Assembly: GCF_900626075.1 (NCBI RefSeq)
Contig: NZ_UYZY01000004.1
Span: forward strand, 1 to 64,000
DNA length: 64,000 nucleotides
Direction of reading: 5' to 3'
Source of the DNA: Clostridium transplantifaecale
Lineage (GTDB): Bacteria; Bacillota; Clostridia; Lachnospirales; Lachnospiraceae
Shown: positions 63,688-64,000 of the stretch, one piece after another
How the letters are laid out: the number at the start of each line of letters is the position of its first letter
Numbering within the stretch: the first letter of the stretch is position 1
The notes under the pieces: generated by a model
What the model saw: only the letters and a program-made list of their open reading frames with translations
What the model was told of the DNA's origin: nothing
Database searches by the model: none
Program-made: the position numbers and the translations under genes

Positions 63688-64000
63688 CTATACCGTAATC
63701 GTTCTGATGACGGGCTCCTCAAAGAATACGGGGCCGCCGATTCTGGCATCGGTGATCTTACCGTCCTTAGCTGTAAATTCGGCTTTTAAAACACCTCCCG
63801 GCTGTTTTAATTCAAGACGGAAATCCCCGTCCTTCACCTCCCGTCCAAGCCACACCGTGGAAGCCAGGGTTCCGCTGCCGCAGCTGCTTTCCCAGATAAA
63901 GCTGTCGGTTGCCCTTACCCAAACGACGGGCGTCATCTCACCGCCGTTTATAAAGATGGCTCCGGCTGCATCCACGTCGGTCTCCTGTGCCATTTTATCG
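63688..64000 (-). CDS. Diaminopimelate-epimerase-fold protein (3' part only)
   Basis: The frame runs off the window edge; 104 codons are visible. The C-terminal catalytic Cys motif ESSCGSGTLAS and GDFRLELKQPGG fit the DapF/PLP-independent racemase fold. Known relatives include DapF and histidine racemases (CntK type). Located beside hut genes and a MerR regulator, a histidine racemase is an attractive guess, but DapF itself cannot be excluded without the N-terminal half. Confidence 0.75.
   Translation of the reverse strand, partial: DKMAQETDVDAAGAIFINGGEMTPVVWVRATDSFIWESSCGSGTLASTVWLGREVKDGDFRLELKQPGGVLKAEFTAKDGKITDARIGGPVFFEEPVIRTITV

Overview
The window looks like a chromosomal segment of a Gram-positive gut-type anaerobe of the Clostridia, most likely Lachnospiraceae ([Clostridium] symbiosum-like). 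This is inferred from the strong AGGAGG ribosome sites, a tRNA-Trp T-box, a CD3324-family regulator, F-type flavodiiron protein, fermentation-type CoA enzymes, Cd/Zn ATPase and intrinsic terminators after most genes. No tRNA, rRNA, CRISPR array, prophage or transposase was seen.

Layout. 1-7150: complete trpEGDCFBA operon on the minus strand behind a T-box leader with a UGG specifier and a consensus promoter. 7.2-8.6 kb: two small membrane proteins and methylglyoxal synthase (minus). 9-11.1 kb: hybrid histidine kinase behind a duplicated promoter. 11.2-17.8 kb: zinc-ribbon protein, a long palindromic repeat, then a three-gene surface-polysaccharide block (Wzt-like ATPase, methyltransferase-like protein, 1039-residue kinase-like/GT2/GT4 fusion). 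18-25.2 kb: AraC/GyrI regulator, a BlaI/BlaR1-type pair whose sensor lacks a penicillin-binding domain, an NhaC-family antiporter that appears 5'-truncated at a repeat end, a flavodiiron protein and a LysR regulator. 25.5-33.3 kb: a catabolic cluster (enolase-superfamily enzyme, Na+/solute symporter, PLP deaminase/desulfhydrase-like enzyme, nitroreductase, enoyl-CoA hydratase, CoA-transferase, LOR/SDH-family protein), probably controlled by the divergent LysR. 33.7-36.8 kb: XRE-cupin regulator with azlCD, a short-peptide leader in front of a CD3324-family protein, and an alpha/beta hydrolase. 36.9-38.6 kb: ECF sigma factor with a membrane-anchored partner and a self-type ECF promoter. 39-40.4 kb: tyrosine phosphatase and flavodoxin-like reductase. 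40.6-46.2 kb: PrpR-type sigma-54 activator divergent from a dehydrogenase/RraA/TRAP-type permease operon with a textbook -24/-12 promoter. 46.4-48.4 kb: GntR(YtrA)-ABC operon under a promoter buried in a perfect 53-bp palindrome. 48.5-52.7 kb: GltS and a CadC/HMA/CadA metal-efflux operon. 52.8-64 kb: histidine utilisation (hutI, hutU, hutH, a candidate histidine/H+ or Na+ transporter) around a SARP-type AAA/TPR activator, then a MerR regulator and a DapF-fold epimerase cut by the window edge.

The most interesting points: both hut promoters carry TTGAC-type direct repeats spaced 11 bp just upstream of the -10 element, the arrangement known for SARP activators; a large palindromic repeat occurs at two loci, with a third tip fused to a shortened transporter; a nine-codon Cys-containing ORF (MGCGVSSCA) with alternative hairpins precedes a DNA-binding protein gene whose ribosome site is itself in a hairpin; and the 25.5-33.3 kb cluster has an enzyme combination that matches no pathway I can name. 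All family calls come from reading motifs; no search was run.
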